Shown: positions 34,138 through 42,045, counted from the first letter of the stretch. The stretch is DNA of 43,056 bases from Selenomonadaceae bacterium (GCA_017484005.1 JAFUTY010000009.1:1-43056); one strand, 5' to 3'. Notes: generated by a model from the letters alone, not told the origin. Made by a program: numbers and translations.

Positions 34138-34437
34138 ATGAAAAAATCTGAACTCGTTGAGCAAGTCAAAGTGAAAGCTCATCTCGCATCGAAAAAGGAA
34201 GCAGAGCGTGCAATCGATGCAGTTTTCGACACGATTAAAGAGGTTCTCGCTGCGGAAGACAAAATTCAATTGATCGGCTTTGGAACTTTCGAAGTCAAGG
34301 AAAGAGCTGCTCGCCGCGGTCGCAATCCTCGCACTGGCGACGTGATTGAAATTCCTGCGTCGAAATATCCATCCTTCAAACCTGGCAAGACTTTCAAAGA
34401 TGAAGTCAATGGTGGAGAATCTCCAGACGAAGAGTGA
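34138..34437 (+). CDS. HU-family DNA-binding protein, copy 3 of 3
   Basis: 99 residues. It differs from its sisters in the middle (VLAAEDK) and in the arm (RTGDVIEIPASK in place of [12 protein letters not shown]), so the DNA-contacting loop is not the same. Its tail is SPDEE. The end of the gene overlaps the start of the short-chain dehydrogenase, which lies in another frame. Confidence 0.95.
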   Translation: MKKSELVEQVKVKAHLASKKEAERAIDAVFDTIKEVLAAEDKIQLIGFGTFEVKERAARRGRNPRTGDVIEIPASKYPSFKPGKTFKDEVNGGESPDEE

Positions 34438-35173
34438 TCCAGTCGCAATAATCACCGGCGGAACTTCTGGAATTGGACTCGCGACGGCAAAATTGCTCCT
34501 TGAGAGTGATTCGTGGCGAGTCATTCTCGTTGGGAGATCGATTGAACGTGGAAATCATGCACTCGAGATTTTGAACAATGATCGATCGATTTTCATCGCG
34601 GGAGATGTTTCGAAAGATTATTCGAGAATTGTCGCGGAGTCGATTGAAAAATTTGGAAGGATCGATTCATTAATCAATTCAGCCGGAATCTATCACGAGG
34701 GATCAATCGAAGATGTCAGTGAAAATGATTTTGACGAGATTTTCGATACAAACGTTCGCGGAACATTTTTCATGACTCGCGAATCGATTTCAGAATTGCG
34801 AAAGACTCGTGGAAACATTGTTAACGTCGCATCGGATGCAGGAATACATGGAAATTACTTCTGCAGTTTATATTCCGCGTCGAAGGGAGCAATTGTCGCA
34901 TTTACTCGATCTCTCGCGCTGGAATTGGCGCATGAAAATATTCGAGTGAATTGTGTCTGTCCTGGCGATGTTGAAACTCCAATGACTGAATCGCAATTCG
35001 AAAAATCTGGAATGAATCGCGACGAATTTTTTCGAGAGATTTCGAGCGTCTATCCATTGAAACGAATCGCGACGCCGGATGAAATTGCAAACGTCATCGA
35101 ATTTTTGATTTCAGATCGCGCGTCATTTGTAACTGGAGCGATTTGGACAGTTGATGGAGGACTCACTGCTTGA
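34409..35173 (+). CDS. Short-chain dehydrogenase/reductase (3-oxoacyl-ACP reductase-like)
   Basis: NAD(P)H-dependent oxidoreductase of the classical SDR family, about 254 residues. Cofactor motif TGGTSGIG, NSAG, catalytic Ser region VNVASDAG, YSASKGA (Tyr and Lys), and the end GAIWTVDGG are present. RVILVGRS after strand 2 suggests NADPH. No start codon lies between the HU3 stop and the cofactor motif, so translation must begin inside HU3; ATG at 34409 (or 34400) is the best candidate, with only weak ribosome sites. Coupling to HU3 is likely. Substrate unknown. Confidence 0.82.
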   Translation: MVENLQTKSDPVAIITGGTSGIGLATAKLLLESDSWRVILVGRSIERGNHALEILNNDRSIFIAGDVSKDYSRIVAESIEKFGRIDSLINSAGIYHEGSIEDVSENDFDEIFDTNVRGTFFMTRESISELRKTRGNIVNVASDAGIHGNYFCSLYSASKGAIVAFTRSLALELAHENIRVNCVCPGDVETPMTESQFEKSGMNRDEFFREISSVYPLKRIATPDEIANVIEFLISDRASFVTGAIWTVDGGLTA

Positions 35174-35178
35174 GATCG

Positions 35179-35221
35179 AAAAAATCCCGGGGATCGAAAA
35201 TGATCCTCGGGATCTTTTTTT
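35179..35221. terminator. Bidirectional Rho-independent terminator
   Basis: ATCCCGGGGATC and GATCCTCGGGAT pair (35184–35213) with A-run before and T-run after. It serves the convergent dehydrogenase and rubrerythrin-like genes. Confidence 0.88.
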
Positions 35222-35238
35222 ATTCGGAAAAAATTTTT

Positions 35239-35709
35239 TTACATGAGATATTTCATTAATTCGTTTGGATCTGCATCGACTTCGAGCAACTCTGGACGAT
35301 GATCTTCGAGAATTTTTTTGACGAGATCGCCATGCCCATGTTCCTGCTGAGCCAAAATTTCAGTTTCCTTCGCCGCGATTTCCTTCAACTCTGGATCAAG
35401 ATCTGCCGCCCGAATTTTATCAGCGATCGCTTGAATCGATGCCTTGCCCTCATATTCACCTTTCATCAACGCCGGAAGAAGTTTCCAAAAATCGCGAGGA
35501 AATTTTCCGTTGAGAGTCGAATAGAATCCCGCATGAAACGCCTCTTGATTTGCTGCCGCGATGAATTTTTTCGCAACGTCCTCGAATCCATCTTCCTTCG
35601 CGATTCGAGCAAATGCATAATACATCGCCGCGCCAATCGCTTCAGCCGTCGCAATTTGCTCAATCATCGGCTCGAGTTCTGATCCCTTCGTTAATCCATG
35701 TAAACTCAC
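35239..35709 (-). CDS. Rubrerythrin-like di-iron protein without rubredoxin domain
   Basis: Four-helix ferritin-like protein of 156 residues, probably a peroxide reductase protecting an anaerobe, or a related di-iron protein. Likely iron ligands are in ATAEAIGAAMYY (Glu), AAANQEAFHAGFY (Glu and His) and, in the second helix pair, KEIAAKETEILAQQEHGHG (Glu, Glu, His). The Cys-rich rubredoxin tail of classical rubrerythrin is missing. GAGGAGG is followed by both TTG (35712) and GTG (35709); GTG has the better spacing of seven bases. Confidence 0.75.
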   Translation of the reverse strand: MSLHGLTKGSELEPMIEQIATAEAIGAAMYYAFARIAKEDGFEDVAKKFIAAANQEAFHAGFYSTLNGKFPRDFWKLLPALMKGEYEGKASIQAIADKIRAADLDPELKEIAAKETEILAQQEHGHGDLVKKILEDHRPELLEVDADPNELMKYLM

Positions 35710-35753
35710 CAAAATTCCTCCTCAAATCACATCGAAAATTTACGCTTGCGAGG

Positions 35754-35782
35754 ATCATATTTTTTCAAATAAGATTCGTCAA
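35754..35782 (-). promoter_or_regulatory. Sigma-70-type promoter of the rubrerythrin-like gene
   Basis: On the minus strand TTGACG, exactly 17 bases and TATGAT lie about 45 bases before the start codon. It is the best promoter in the window by eye. Confidence 0.65.
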
Positions 35783-35828
35783 TGATACAAAATCTCGAAA
35801 ATTTCTCATTCGGAAAGGATTTTGAAAT

Positions 35829-36959
35829 TTGAACAGACGAAATTTTATTATCGGAGGACTTGGAGCTATCGCGGCAGTCGCTGGAGGAGGATTGTATTTT
35901 GTCAATCGACCGGAATTTGGAGATCTGCCCTCGGGATCTCGACTCGAGCGAATGAAAAATTCTCAACACTATTTCACAGATCATTTCGAGTGTCTGACGC
36001 CAGTCACAGTCATGGCGGAAGATGATCCGAACGTTCCAAAGGAAAATCGACTCGTCGCAATGGCAAAATTTCTCTTCGGTGATAAATCTGAATTATCTCC
36101 TCCCGCACCAATGATTTCAAAAAAATCTGATCTGAAATCGCTCCCGCCAAATGAAGATCTCACAATTTGGATGGGACATTCGACGATTTATCTGCAGCTC
36201 GACGGCAAAAAAATTCTGATCGATCCGGTGTTTTCTGATTATGCATCGCCGATATTTTTTATAAATCGAGCATTCGAGGGAAGCAATATCTATCGGGCGG
36301 AAGATTTTCCAGAGATCGATATTCTAGCGATAACTCACGATCATTGGGATCATTTGGATTATCCGTCGATTATGAAACTCAAACCGAAAATCAAATCGAT
36401 CGTTTGCGCGCTGGGAGTTGGAGAATATTTTGAGCAATGGGGATTCGATCCGAAAATTTTGCATGAGGAGGATTGGTTCACTGAAATCCCGATCGATGAT
36501 CGATTCGCGATTCATGTTTTGCCGTCGCAACATTTCTCTGGAAGATTTTTGACGCCGAATCCAACTGAATGGTGTGGATTTGCATTCATAACTCCAAAGC
36601 GAAAAGTTTTTGTGAGTGGCGACGGAGGATATGGAAAGCATTTTGCGGATATTGGAAATCGATTCGGTGGATTCGATCTCGCAATTATGGAGAATGGACA
36701 ATATAATTTAGCATGGCATGCGATTCATATGTTACCGAATGAAACAGCGCAAGCGTCAGTCGATGTTAAGGCGCGTCGAGTCATGCCGATGCATTCCGGA
36801 AAATTTGCATTGGCGAGACATGCGTGGGATACTCCATACAAAGATCTTTTGAGTGAAAGTGTTGGAAAGAATTTTGAGTTGATGACTCCAATGCTCGGTG
36901 AAACCTTTTATTTAGATGGAAATCAATCATTCGATCATTGGTGGACTCGATTAACATAA
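35829..36959 (+). CDS. Metallo-beta-lactamase-fold hydrolase with Tat-type N-terminus (NAPE-PLD/UlaG-like)
   Basis: Predicted zinc hydrolase of 376 residues. NRRNFIIGGLGAIAAVAGGGL at the start is a twin-arginine-type signal or anchor. The catalytic domain shows WMGHSTIYLQLDG, ILIDPVFSDYASP, the metal motif THDHWDHLDY, VLPSQHFSGR, FVSGDGGYG and a late MPMHSGKFAL. These fit the group that includes N-acyl-phosphatidylethanolamine phospholipase D and UlaG-type lactonases; a phospholipid or lactone substrate is possible but not shown. TTG start with AAAGGA upstream. Confidence 0.82.
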   Translation: MNRRNFIIGGLGAIAAVAGGGLYFVNRPEFGDLPSGSRLERMKNSQHYFTDHFECLTPVTVMAEDDPNVPKENRLVAMAKFLFGDKSELSPPAPMISKKSDLKSLPPNEDLTIWMGHSTIYLQLDGKKILIDPVFSDYASPIFFINRAFEGSNIYRAEDFPEIDILAITHDHWDHLDYPSIMKLKPKIKSIVCALGVGEYFEQWGFDPKILHEEDWFTEIPIDDRFAIHVLPSQHFSGRFLTPNPTEWCGFAFITPKRKVFVSGDGGYGKHFADIGNRFGGFDLAIMENGQYNLAWHAIHMLPNETAQASVDVKARRVMPMHSGKFALARHAWDTPYKDLLSESVGKNFELMTPMLGETFYLDGNQSFDHWWTRLT

Positions 36960-36992
36960 AAAAGATCCTCAATCATTTTTTGATCGAGGATC
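36958..36992 (-). terminator. Rho-independent terminator of the glycine-rich protein gene
   Basis: GATCCTC and GAGGATC arms (36964–36992) around a T-rich loop. The T-run lies on the minus strand only, so it serves the gene at 36999–37787; the metallo-hydrolase on the plus strand ends at the same place without a T-run of its own. Confidence 0.75.
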
Positions 36993-36998
36993 CTGAAA

Positions 36999-37787
36999 TC
37001 AATCAAAGAGATCCGATAAAAAACTTCCGACAGCGCATGCAATTCCAAATCCAATAGCCGCCGGCGCGAATGCTAATCCAGTGACTGCCGCCGCTCCAGT
37101 CGCGATAGCAGTTCCAGCCGCGTAAGTTCCAGCTGCCGCCGATGCTGCTCCAACGATTCCGCCTTTGATTCCAGCTCCTGCAACATCGATAACTGCATCG
37201 CCGACTTCCTTCCGTCCCTCGATAACGTCGCCAATCGATGAAATCGCTTCGATTCCTGCACCAATTGCCGCACCATACATTCCGCCGGATTTCGCCGCGT
37301 TTGCGATTGATGATGCAGTTGCCGCGCGACCTAAAGATTTATCGGCGATTCGCGAAGTTGTCTCGGAAGAAATTCCAGATGATCGAACTCTTTGAGAAGT
37401 TTTTCCTGCTAATTTCGCAACAGTCTCTTCAGTTCCAAAAATGCTCGTCTTGGAATATTTTCCAGAATTGATTTGTTTGATCGTTTTTTGAATTCCTGCG
37501 GCAGAAATTGTATCTTTGAGCTGCATATGTCCCGCGATTTTTCCATGCTGAGTTAAAACGATGTCTCGAACCTGCGCCGTTGTTGATTTTGTAAGCTGCG
37601 CATGAATTCCTTGAACGAGATTCAATGGATTTGCATTGATTTTGTCGCACATCATGATTTCATGCGCAATTCCCTTGAGTTGAGGATTCTGTCCAGCGCG
37701 CTCGAGTGCTCGAATTCCAACACTCGCTTCATATCCTTCGCGAGCAGCGATTCCGAGATTTCTGGATTTCTTCTTCGTATCAACCAC
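36999..37787 (-). CDS. Uncharacterised protein with glycine/alanine-rich membrane-like C-terminus
   Basis: 262 residues, family not recognised. The first 130 residues look like a soluble alpha/beta domain (NLGIAAREGYEASVGIRALE; HEIMMCDKINANPLNLVQGI; LTQHGKIAGHMQLKDTIS). A Ser/Thr/Arg linker follows. The last 90 residues are small-residue-rich and hydrophobic, with glycine-zipper-like spacing (GGMYGAAIGAGIEAISSIG; GGIVGAASAAAGTYAAGTA; FAPAAIGFGIACAVGSFL), ending in SDLFD. This could insert into a membrane. I take GTG at 37787, with GAGGAGG upstream; the frame is open 12 codons further. It is divergent from a helix-turn-helix-like gene. A membrane-active effector is possible but not shown. Confidence 0.7.
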   Translation of the reverse strand: MVDTKKKSRNLGIAAREGYEASVGIRALERAGQNPQLKGIAHEIMMCDKINANPLNLVQGIHAQLTKSTTAQVRDIVLTQHGKIAGHMQLKDTISAAGIQKTIKQINSGKYSKTSIFGTEETVAKLAGKTSQRVRSSGISSETTSRIADKSLGRAATASSIANAAKSGGMYGAAIGAGIEAISSIGDVIEGRKEVGDAVIDVAGAGIKGGIVGAASAAAGTYAAGTAIATGAAAVTGLAFAPAAIGFGIACAVGSFLSDLFD

Positions 37788-37814
37788 AACAATCCCTCCT
37801 CGAATTTTGGTTAA

Positions 37815-37845
37815 ATATAACATGAATTTTCAGAGTTGAGGTCAA
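37815..37845 (-). promoter_or_regulatory. Promoter of the glycine-rich protein gene
   Basis: Minus strand: TTGACC, 19 bases, TTATAT (or 18 bases to GTTATA). The promoter at 38496–38526 has the same -35 box and spacing. Confidence 0.45.
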
Positions 37846-37873
37846 TTCCGAATTTACATTTGAGGAAAATTTT

Positions 37874-38383
37874 ATGATCAAACAAAAAATTTTGGCGAAT
37901 TGGAATTTCATCGAGCGCGAGTATAAAATCGAATCGTCGAATTTATTTGGAATGCTCGGAGGATTGTTGATCGGTGGAATTGGCGGCGTTGGAATTGCCC
38001 CAGAAATTCCAAAATTCATCGCGACAGATAATCGATCGAAATTTTATGAGGAGATTTGTAGATATTGCGATTCTAAAAATTTTTCAGAAACTGAGCTATA
38101 TAATCGAGCCAAAATTTCTCGAGCAGTTTTTTCAAATATCAGATCGATGTCTCGCAAAGATTATCTGCCGAGCAAATCAACAGCAATTCGAATATGTCTC
38201 GCGCTGGAGTTGTCGAAAGATCAATCGCAAAAATTGCTCGAGATTCTCGGCTATCATTTGTCAGATAGTTTGATTGTCGATAAAGTTATTGCGTGGTGCA
38301 TGGAAAATCGCTGTTTCGATATCAATGACATTGATGACGCGATTCATGAACAGACTGGAAAATTTTTTCTGACACGGGATTAA
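37874..38383 (+). CDS. Helix-turn-helix-like protein with hydrophobic N-terminus, paralogue 1
   Basis: 169 residues. The part from about residue 55 to 165 (SKFYEEICRYCDSKNFSETELYN, then ISRAVFSNIRSM, LPSKSTAIRICLALELSKDQSQKLLEILGYHLS) resembles an Xre-like helical domain which I know from Firmicutes as a C-terminal add-on to macro-domain and other accessory proteins. Here it stands alone behind a glycine-rich hydrophobic segment (LFGMLGGLLIGGIGGVGIA, about 24–42) that could be a membrane helix. TTGAGGAAAA precedes ATG. A paralogue follows at 38561. DNA binding is not certain. Confidence 0.72.
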   Translation: MIKQKILANWNFIEREYKIESSNLFGMLGGLLIGGIGGVGIAPEIPKFIATDNRSKFYEEICRYCDSKNFSETELYNRAKISRAVFSNIRSMSRKDYLPSKSTAIRICLALELSKDQSQKLLEILGYHLSDSLIVDKVIAWCMENRCFDINDIDDAIHEQTGKFFLTRD

Positions 38384-38391
38384 TCGGAAAT

Positions 38392-38422
38392 AAAAAAGAT
38401 CCTCGAACATTTTCCGAGGATC
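38392..38422 (-). terminator. Minus-strand Rho-independent terminator
   Basis: GATCCTCG and CGAGGATC arms (38398–38422) with the T-run on the minus strand. It lies between two plus-strand genes, so it makes sense only for a minus-strand transcript started at about 38489. Confidence 0.65.
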
Positions 38423-38489
38423 AATCAATTATCATGCCGCCCAGAACTACTTGTCACATTACTAAAAATTTGAATTCACCTCCGGCTCG
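38392..38489 (-). ncRNA. Short minus-strand transcript, possible microprotein or small RNA
   Basis: A promoter-like pair (38496–38526), a strong ribosome-binding sequence GGAGGTG (complement of 38477–38483), a short open frame and a terminator occupy about 100 bases between the two paralogous helix-turn-helix-like genes. In the frame, GTG at 38457 would give ten residues (MTSSSGRHDN) ending just before the terminator; upstream in-frame ATT codons at 38475 and 38469 are closer to the ribosome site and would give about 14–16 residues. None of the starts is convincing. Confidence 0.35.
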
Positions 38490-38495
38490 ATTCGA

Positions 38496-38526
38496 ATATT
38501 AGCTCGCGGATTTTCGATTTGGTCAA
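38496..38526 (-). promoter_or_regulatory. Putative promoter of the short minus-strand transcript
   Basis: Minus strand: TTGACC, 19 bases, TAATAT. Same -35 box and spacing as at 37815–37845. It overlaps the region just upstream of the second helix-turn-helix-like gene. Confidence 0.4.
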
Positions 38527-38560
38527 TTTGAGATTGACAGTTTTGAATGGAGTGAAATCG

Positions 38561-39001
38561 ATGCTGCCAATTGTGATGTTAGCATGTGCATTCAGAATCG
38601 AAGATATTCCAAATTTCAAAAACAAAATCGATCGCTCCAAATTTTACGATGAAATCTGCAGATATCGCGACGAGAAAAAAATCTCTGAATCGAAACTTTA
38701 CAACTCGGCAGGAATTTCTCGAGCAATTTTTTCCAACATCAGAAATATGCGATCGACAAATTACACCCCGAGCAAACCGACAGTGCTAGCATTATGTATC
38801 AAGCTCAAATTGAATCTCGAGCAATCGCAAGATTTGCTCGCGCTCGTTGGATATTGTCTGTCGAATAATTCAATCGAGGACAAAATCATTGCGTATTGCA
38901 TAAAAAAGAATATCGCGATATCGAGAAAATCAATTCAGCGATTCAGTCTCAGACTGGCAAATATTATTTTTCAGTTCAAAAAGATTGAAAAAGATCCATG
39001 A
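38561..39001 (+). CDS. Helix-turn-helix-like protein, paralogue 2
   Basis: 146 residues, paralogous to the protein at 37874–38383 (SKFYDEICRYRDEKKISESKLYN; ISRAIFSNIRNM; TPSKPTVLALCIKLKLNLEQSQDLLALVGYCLS). Its N-terminus has only a short hydrophobic stretch (MLPIVMLACAF). GGAGTGA precedes ATG at 38561, which fixes the start, although the frame is open further up. The C-terminus diverges and is basic. The stop codon lies inside the terminator stem. Confidence 0.7.
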   Translation: MLPIVMLACAFRIEDIPNFKNKIDRSKFYDEICRYRDEKKISESKLYNSAGISRAIFSNIRNMRSTNYTPSKPTVLALCIKLKLNLEQSQDLLALVGYCLSNNSIEDKIIAYCIKKNIAISRKSIQRFSLRLANIIFQFKKIEKDP

Positions 39002-39028
39002 TCGATTTTGATAATGGATCTTTTTTTG
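38992..39028 (+). terminator. Rho-independent terminator overlapping the stop codon
   Basis: AGATCCAT and ATGGATCT (38992–39021) pair, with seven T after. The left arm contains the last codons and stop of the gene. Confidence 0.75.
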
Positions 39029-39036
39029 TTCGGAAG

Positions 39037-39064
39037 TTGCAAAAAATTTCTGTGTGATTATGAT
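39037..39064 (+). promoter_or_regulatory. Sigma-70-type promoter for ruvA–ruvB–queH
   Basis: TTGCAA (39037–39042), 16 bases and TATGAT (39059–39064) lie 31 bases before ruvA. Confidence 0.5.
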
Positions 39065-39095
39065 CTCAAGGAAAAATTTTTGAACGGAGAAAATC

Positions 39096-39653
39096 ATGAT
39101 TGGTTATTTGAATGGAATTGTTAAAAATGTTCGTGGAGATTCTTTGATTCTCGATGTCAATGGAGTTGGATATCGAATCTCAACGCGCGGAAATTTTTCG
39201 ATTGGAGATTCAGCAGAATTTTTCATTCACACGCAAGTTTCGAGCGATTCAATTCGACTTTTTGGATTCTCGACGGAAGATGAATTGGATCTATTCGAAG
39301 TTTTGATTTCAGTTTCTGGAATCGGAGCAAAGACGGCTCAAAATATTTTGGCATCGATTTCATTCGACGAGTTATCGCGAGCAGTTCATGAAAAAGATTC
39401 CGCCGCGATTTCAAGACTTCCAGGAATTGGAAAAAAATCTGCGGAACGATTGATTCTCGAGTTGCGGGATAAACTTCCACGATCGATTTCGAATTCAAAT
39501 ATCGATGTTCGGAATCGAATCGAAGCATCTGAAGCTCTTCAATCTCTCGGCTACTCTCAAACTGAAATCGATCAAGTTTTCAAAGACGCACCGGCGAATT
39601 CATCGACTGAAAATCTGATAAAATTAGCACTTCAAAAACTCAACCGATTCTGA
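39096..39653 (+). CDS. ruvA: Holliday junction DNA helicase subunit RuvA
   Basis: Tetramer that binds four-way junctions and loads RuvB. It has 185 residues: OB fold (MIGYLNGIVKNVRGDSLILD, then GVGYRIS), two helix–hairpin–helix motifs (VSGIGAKTAQNIL; LPGIGKKSAERLILEL), and a C-terminal RuvB-binding domain (ASEALQSLGYSQTEI). ruvC, often upstream, is absent; the accessory cassette lies there instead. Six bases separate it from ruvB. Confidence 0.95.
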   Translation: MIGYLNGIVKNVRGDSLILDVNGVGYRISTRGNFSIGDSAEFFIHTQVSSDSIRLFGFSTEDELDLFEVLISVSGIGAKTAQNILASISFDELSRAVHEKDSAAISRLPGIGKKSAERLILELRDKLPRSISNSNIDVRNRIEASEALQSLGYSQTEIDQVFKDAPANSSTENLIKLALQKLNRF

Positions 39654-39659
39654 GGAGGA

Positions 39660-40676
39660 ATGTTGATGCCTAGAAAAACCTCGGAATTTGATCGAATCAT
39701 TTCTCAAGACGAACAATCAGCAGACAGCTGGCAATTGAGTCTCCGACCTCGAAAACTTTCCGAATATATAGGACAGGATCGCGCGAAAAAAAATCTATCG
39801 GTTTATGTCAAAGCGGCATTGAATCGAAACGAGGCGTTGGATCATGTTTTGTTATATGGCTCGCCTGGACTTGGAAAAACTACTCTCGCCGGAATTATTG
39901 CGAACGAATTGGGAGTGAATTTTCGACAGACTTCTGGACCAGCTATCGAGCGTCAGGGAGATCTCGCATCGTTATTGACGAATCTTCAGCCGCGAGATGT
40001 TTTATTCATCGACGAGATTCATCGACTGCCGCGCGTTGTCGAAGAGATTCTCTATTCAGCAATGGAAGATTTCGCACTGGATATTATAATTGGAAAAGGT
40101 CCAGCGGCTAGATCGTTGCGACTCGATATCGCGCCATTCACTTTGATCGGTGCAACGACTCGAGCAGGATTGATAGCGCCGCCATTGCGAGATCGATTTG
40201 GAGTTATCGAGCATCTCGATTTTTACGATACAAATTCACTCGTTGAAATTGTGACTCGAGCGGCGGGAGTTTTATCGATCGAAATTGATTCAGATGGTGC
40301 TCGAGAGATCGCCAAAAGATCTCGAGGAACTCCACGAATTGCGAATCGATTGTTGAAACGCGTTCGAGATTTTGCGCAAATCGAGGAGAATCAAAATTTG
40401 ATCACTCGAGAAATTGCAGATCGAGCTTTAACTTATCTCGAAATCGATGAAGTTGGATTAGATCGCACCGATCGAAACATGCTGCAGACGATGCTTGAAA
40501 AATTCAGCGGCAGACCAGTGGGACTCGAAACAATCGCCGCGGCAATTTCAGAATCTACCGAGACGGTCGAGGACGTTTATGAGCCATTTTTAATTCAATT
40601 GGGATTTTTAATGCGAACGCCTCGTGGTAGAGTTGTGACTGAGGCGGGACGAAATCATATCGAGGGAAATCGATGA
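39660..40676 (+). CDS. ruvB: Holliday junction DNA helicase motor RuvB
   Basis: AAA+ ATPase that drives branch migration, 338 residues. Walker [11 protein letters not shown], Walker [10 protein letters not shown], sensor 1 GATTRAG, arginine finger RDRFG, and the winged-helix tail ([16 protein letters not shown]) are present. Start: ATG at 39660 or 39666 (MPRKTSEF), both after GAGGAGGA. It overlaps queH by four bases (ATGA). Confidence 0.97.
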   Translation: MLMPRKTSEFDRIISQDEQSADSWQLSLRPRKLSEYIGQDRAKKNLSVYVKAALNRNEALDHVLLYGSPGLGKTTLAGIIANELGVNFRQTSGPAIERQGDLASLLTNLQPRDVLFIDEIHRLPRVVEEILYSAMEDFALDIIIGKGPAARSLRLDIAPFTLIGATTRAGLIAPPLRDRFGVIEHLDFYDTNSLVEIVTRAAGVLSIEIDSDGAREIAKRSRGTPRIANRLLKRVRDFAQIEENQNLITREIADRALTYLEIDEVGLDRTDRNMLQTMLEKFSGRPVGLETIAAAISESTETVEDVYEPFLIQLGFLMRTPRGRVVTEAGRNHIEGNR

Positions 40677-41281
40677 AAAAAATTCTGATTCATATGTGCT
40701 GCGCGCCATGTTCATGCTATCCAGTGAAAAAATTGCGCGATGAAAATCTCGAGCCGGTTGGATATTTTTTTAATCCGAACATACATCCATATCTCGAGTG
40801 GGATCGTCGATTGAAAACTGTCAAAGAATTTTCAGAGAAAGTCGATCTCGAAATTCATTGCGACGAACACTATTTATTGAAGGAATTTTTGAATCGTGCG
40901 CTGGAAGTTGAGCCTGAATCTCGACCACCATTCGAGAAATTTCATCCGCGTTGCAAAATTTGTTATGAGTGGCGGCTCGAGCAGACTGCAAAATTTGCGG
41001 CGGAAATTAATTTTGAACTTTTTACTTCGACGCTTTTCTATTCGATATATCAACAGCATGATTTAATGAAGGAAATTTGCGAGAGGCTATCGAAAATCTA
41101 CGGCGTTGAATTTTTTTATGAAGATTTTCGAATCGGTTGGCAAGAGGGAATCGATATTTCCAAAGAGCTCGAGCTATATCGACAGCCATATTGCGGCTGC
41201 ATTTTCAGCGAGGAGGAGCGATTCAGTCGTGAACTTCGCAAGCAGCGCAAAAAACTCGCTAAATTGAAGAAATCGATTTGA
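40673..41281 (+). CDS. queH: Epoxyqueuosine reductase QueH
   Basis: Last step of queuosine synthesis in tRNA, the non-B12 enzyme that replaces QueG. It has 202 residues. Metal- and cluster-binding cysteines are in [24 protein letters not shown] and [26 protein letters not shown] is a family motif. The C-terminus is Lys/Arg-rich. No other queuosine genes are seen here. Translation is coupled to ruvB. Confidence 0.92.
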   Translation: MKKILIHMCCAPCSCYPVKKLRDENLEPVGYFFNPNIHPYLEWDRRLKTVKEFSEKVDLEIHCDEHYLLKEFLNRALEVEPESRPPFEKFHPRCKICYEWRLEQTAKFAAEINFELFTSTLFYSIYQQHDLMKEICERLSKIYGVEFFYEDFRIGWQEGIDISKELELYRQPYCGCIFSEEERFSRELRKQRKKLAKLKKSI

Positions 41282-41316
41282 TTTAAAAGTAAAAGTTTCT
41301 TGGGAGGTGCGATTCA

Positions 41317-42030
41317 TTGAGACGCTTTTTGATTTTTCTAGTCGCGCTGCTCGTTTCGACAACTATAAATCTCACTGCGAATATTGGCTCAGCGGCAGAT
41401 GATTCATATCAAGAATTGACTTACGATGCGGGAATTTATTGGTATGTGATTGCCGATGACGTCACGTATCAGATTAGCGATACAAAAATTGCGACGGTTG
41501 AATTTGACAAGGAAAAGGGAAATCGAATTCGATTGAAGCGTCCCGGCGATGTATTTATCACGGCGACAATTCGTCAGAATGGAATGGCTCACACTCAAAA
41601 ATATTTGTTGCATGTGGTTGGACATCCCGCGGATGAAACTGCGGTAGATCTATCAACTTATCGGCAGGAAGTTTTGGATTTGGTAAACATCGAACGCGCT
41701 AAAGAAAATCTCAAGCCGTTGATTTTGTCAGACAGATTGAACGATGCGGCAATGGTTAGAGCTCGAGAGATTTCGAAAAAATTTGCGCATGAAAGACCTA
41801 ATAACACTCCATTTCATACAGCGATAAAGAAGAATCCAAATTTCAGAATGTCCGGCGAAAATATCGCAGCAGGAATCACTTCAGCGGAAGAAGTTGTGCG
41901 TCAATGGATGGAATCTCCAGGACATCGCGCGAATATCATGAACAAAAATTATCGAATTCTCGGCGTCGGTTATGAATATATTCCAGGCACGAGATTCATT
42001 CATCATTGGGTGCAATTATTCCAAGGTTAG
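41317..42030 (+). CDS. Secreted CAP-domain (SCP/PR1, YkwD-like) protein with N-terminal beta domain
   Basis: 237 residues. A Sec signal peptide (FLIFLVALLVSTTINLTANI, cleavage near GSA) is followed by a bacterial Ig-like/BIG-type beta domain (about 30–105: ISDTKIATVEFDKEKGNRIRL, PGDVFITATI) and a CAP domain (about 115–237: VLDLVNIERAKENLKPL, FAHERPNNTPFH, SGENIAAG, WMESPGHRANIMN). The role of such bacterial CAP proteins is not settled. TTG start after GGAGGTG. The stop is touched by palindrome copy 3. Confidence 0.88.
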   Translation: MRRFLIFLVALLVSTTINLTANIGSAADDSYQELTYDAGIYWYVIADDVTYQISDTKIATVEFDKEKGNRIRLKRPGDVFITATIRQNGMAHTQKYLLHVVGHPADETAVDLSTYRQEVLDLVNIERAKENLKPLILSDRLNDAAMVRAREISKKFAHERPNNTPFHTAIKKNPNFRMSGENIAAGITSAEEVVRQWMESPGHRANIMNKNYRILGVGYEYIPGTRFIHHWVQLFQG

Positions 42031-42045
42031 CAAACGTGACGTTTG
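42031..42045 (+). repeat. Dispersed 15-bp palindrome, copy 3
   Basis: CAAACGTGACGTTTG starts at the base after the TAG stop of the CAP gene, followed by ATCCA. It is the reverse complement of copy 1 at 570–584, which has the same position and direction relative to its own gene. Confidence 0.75.

Noticed and set aside
33502..34437. CRISPR array, suggested by the regular spacing of near-identical sequence
   Set aside because: The repeat unit is about 320 bases and is a complete HU gene with ribosome site; there are no short repeats with unique spacers anywhere in the window.
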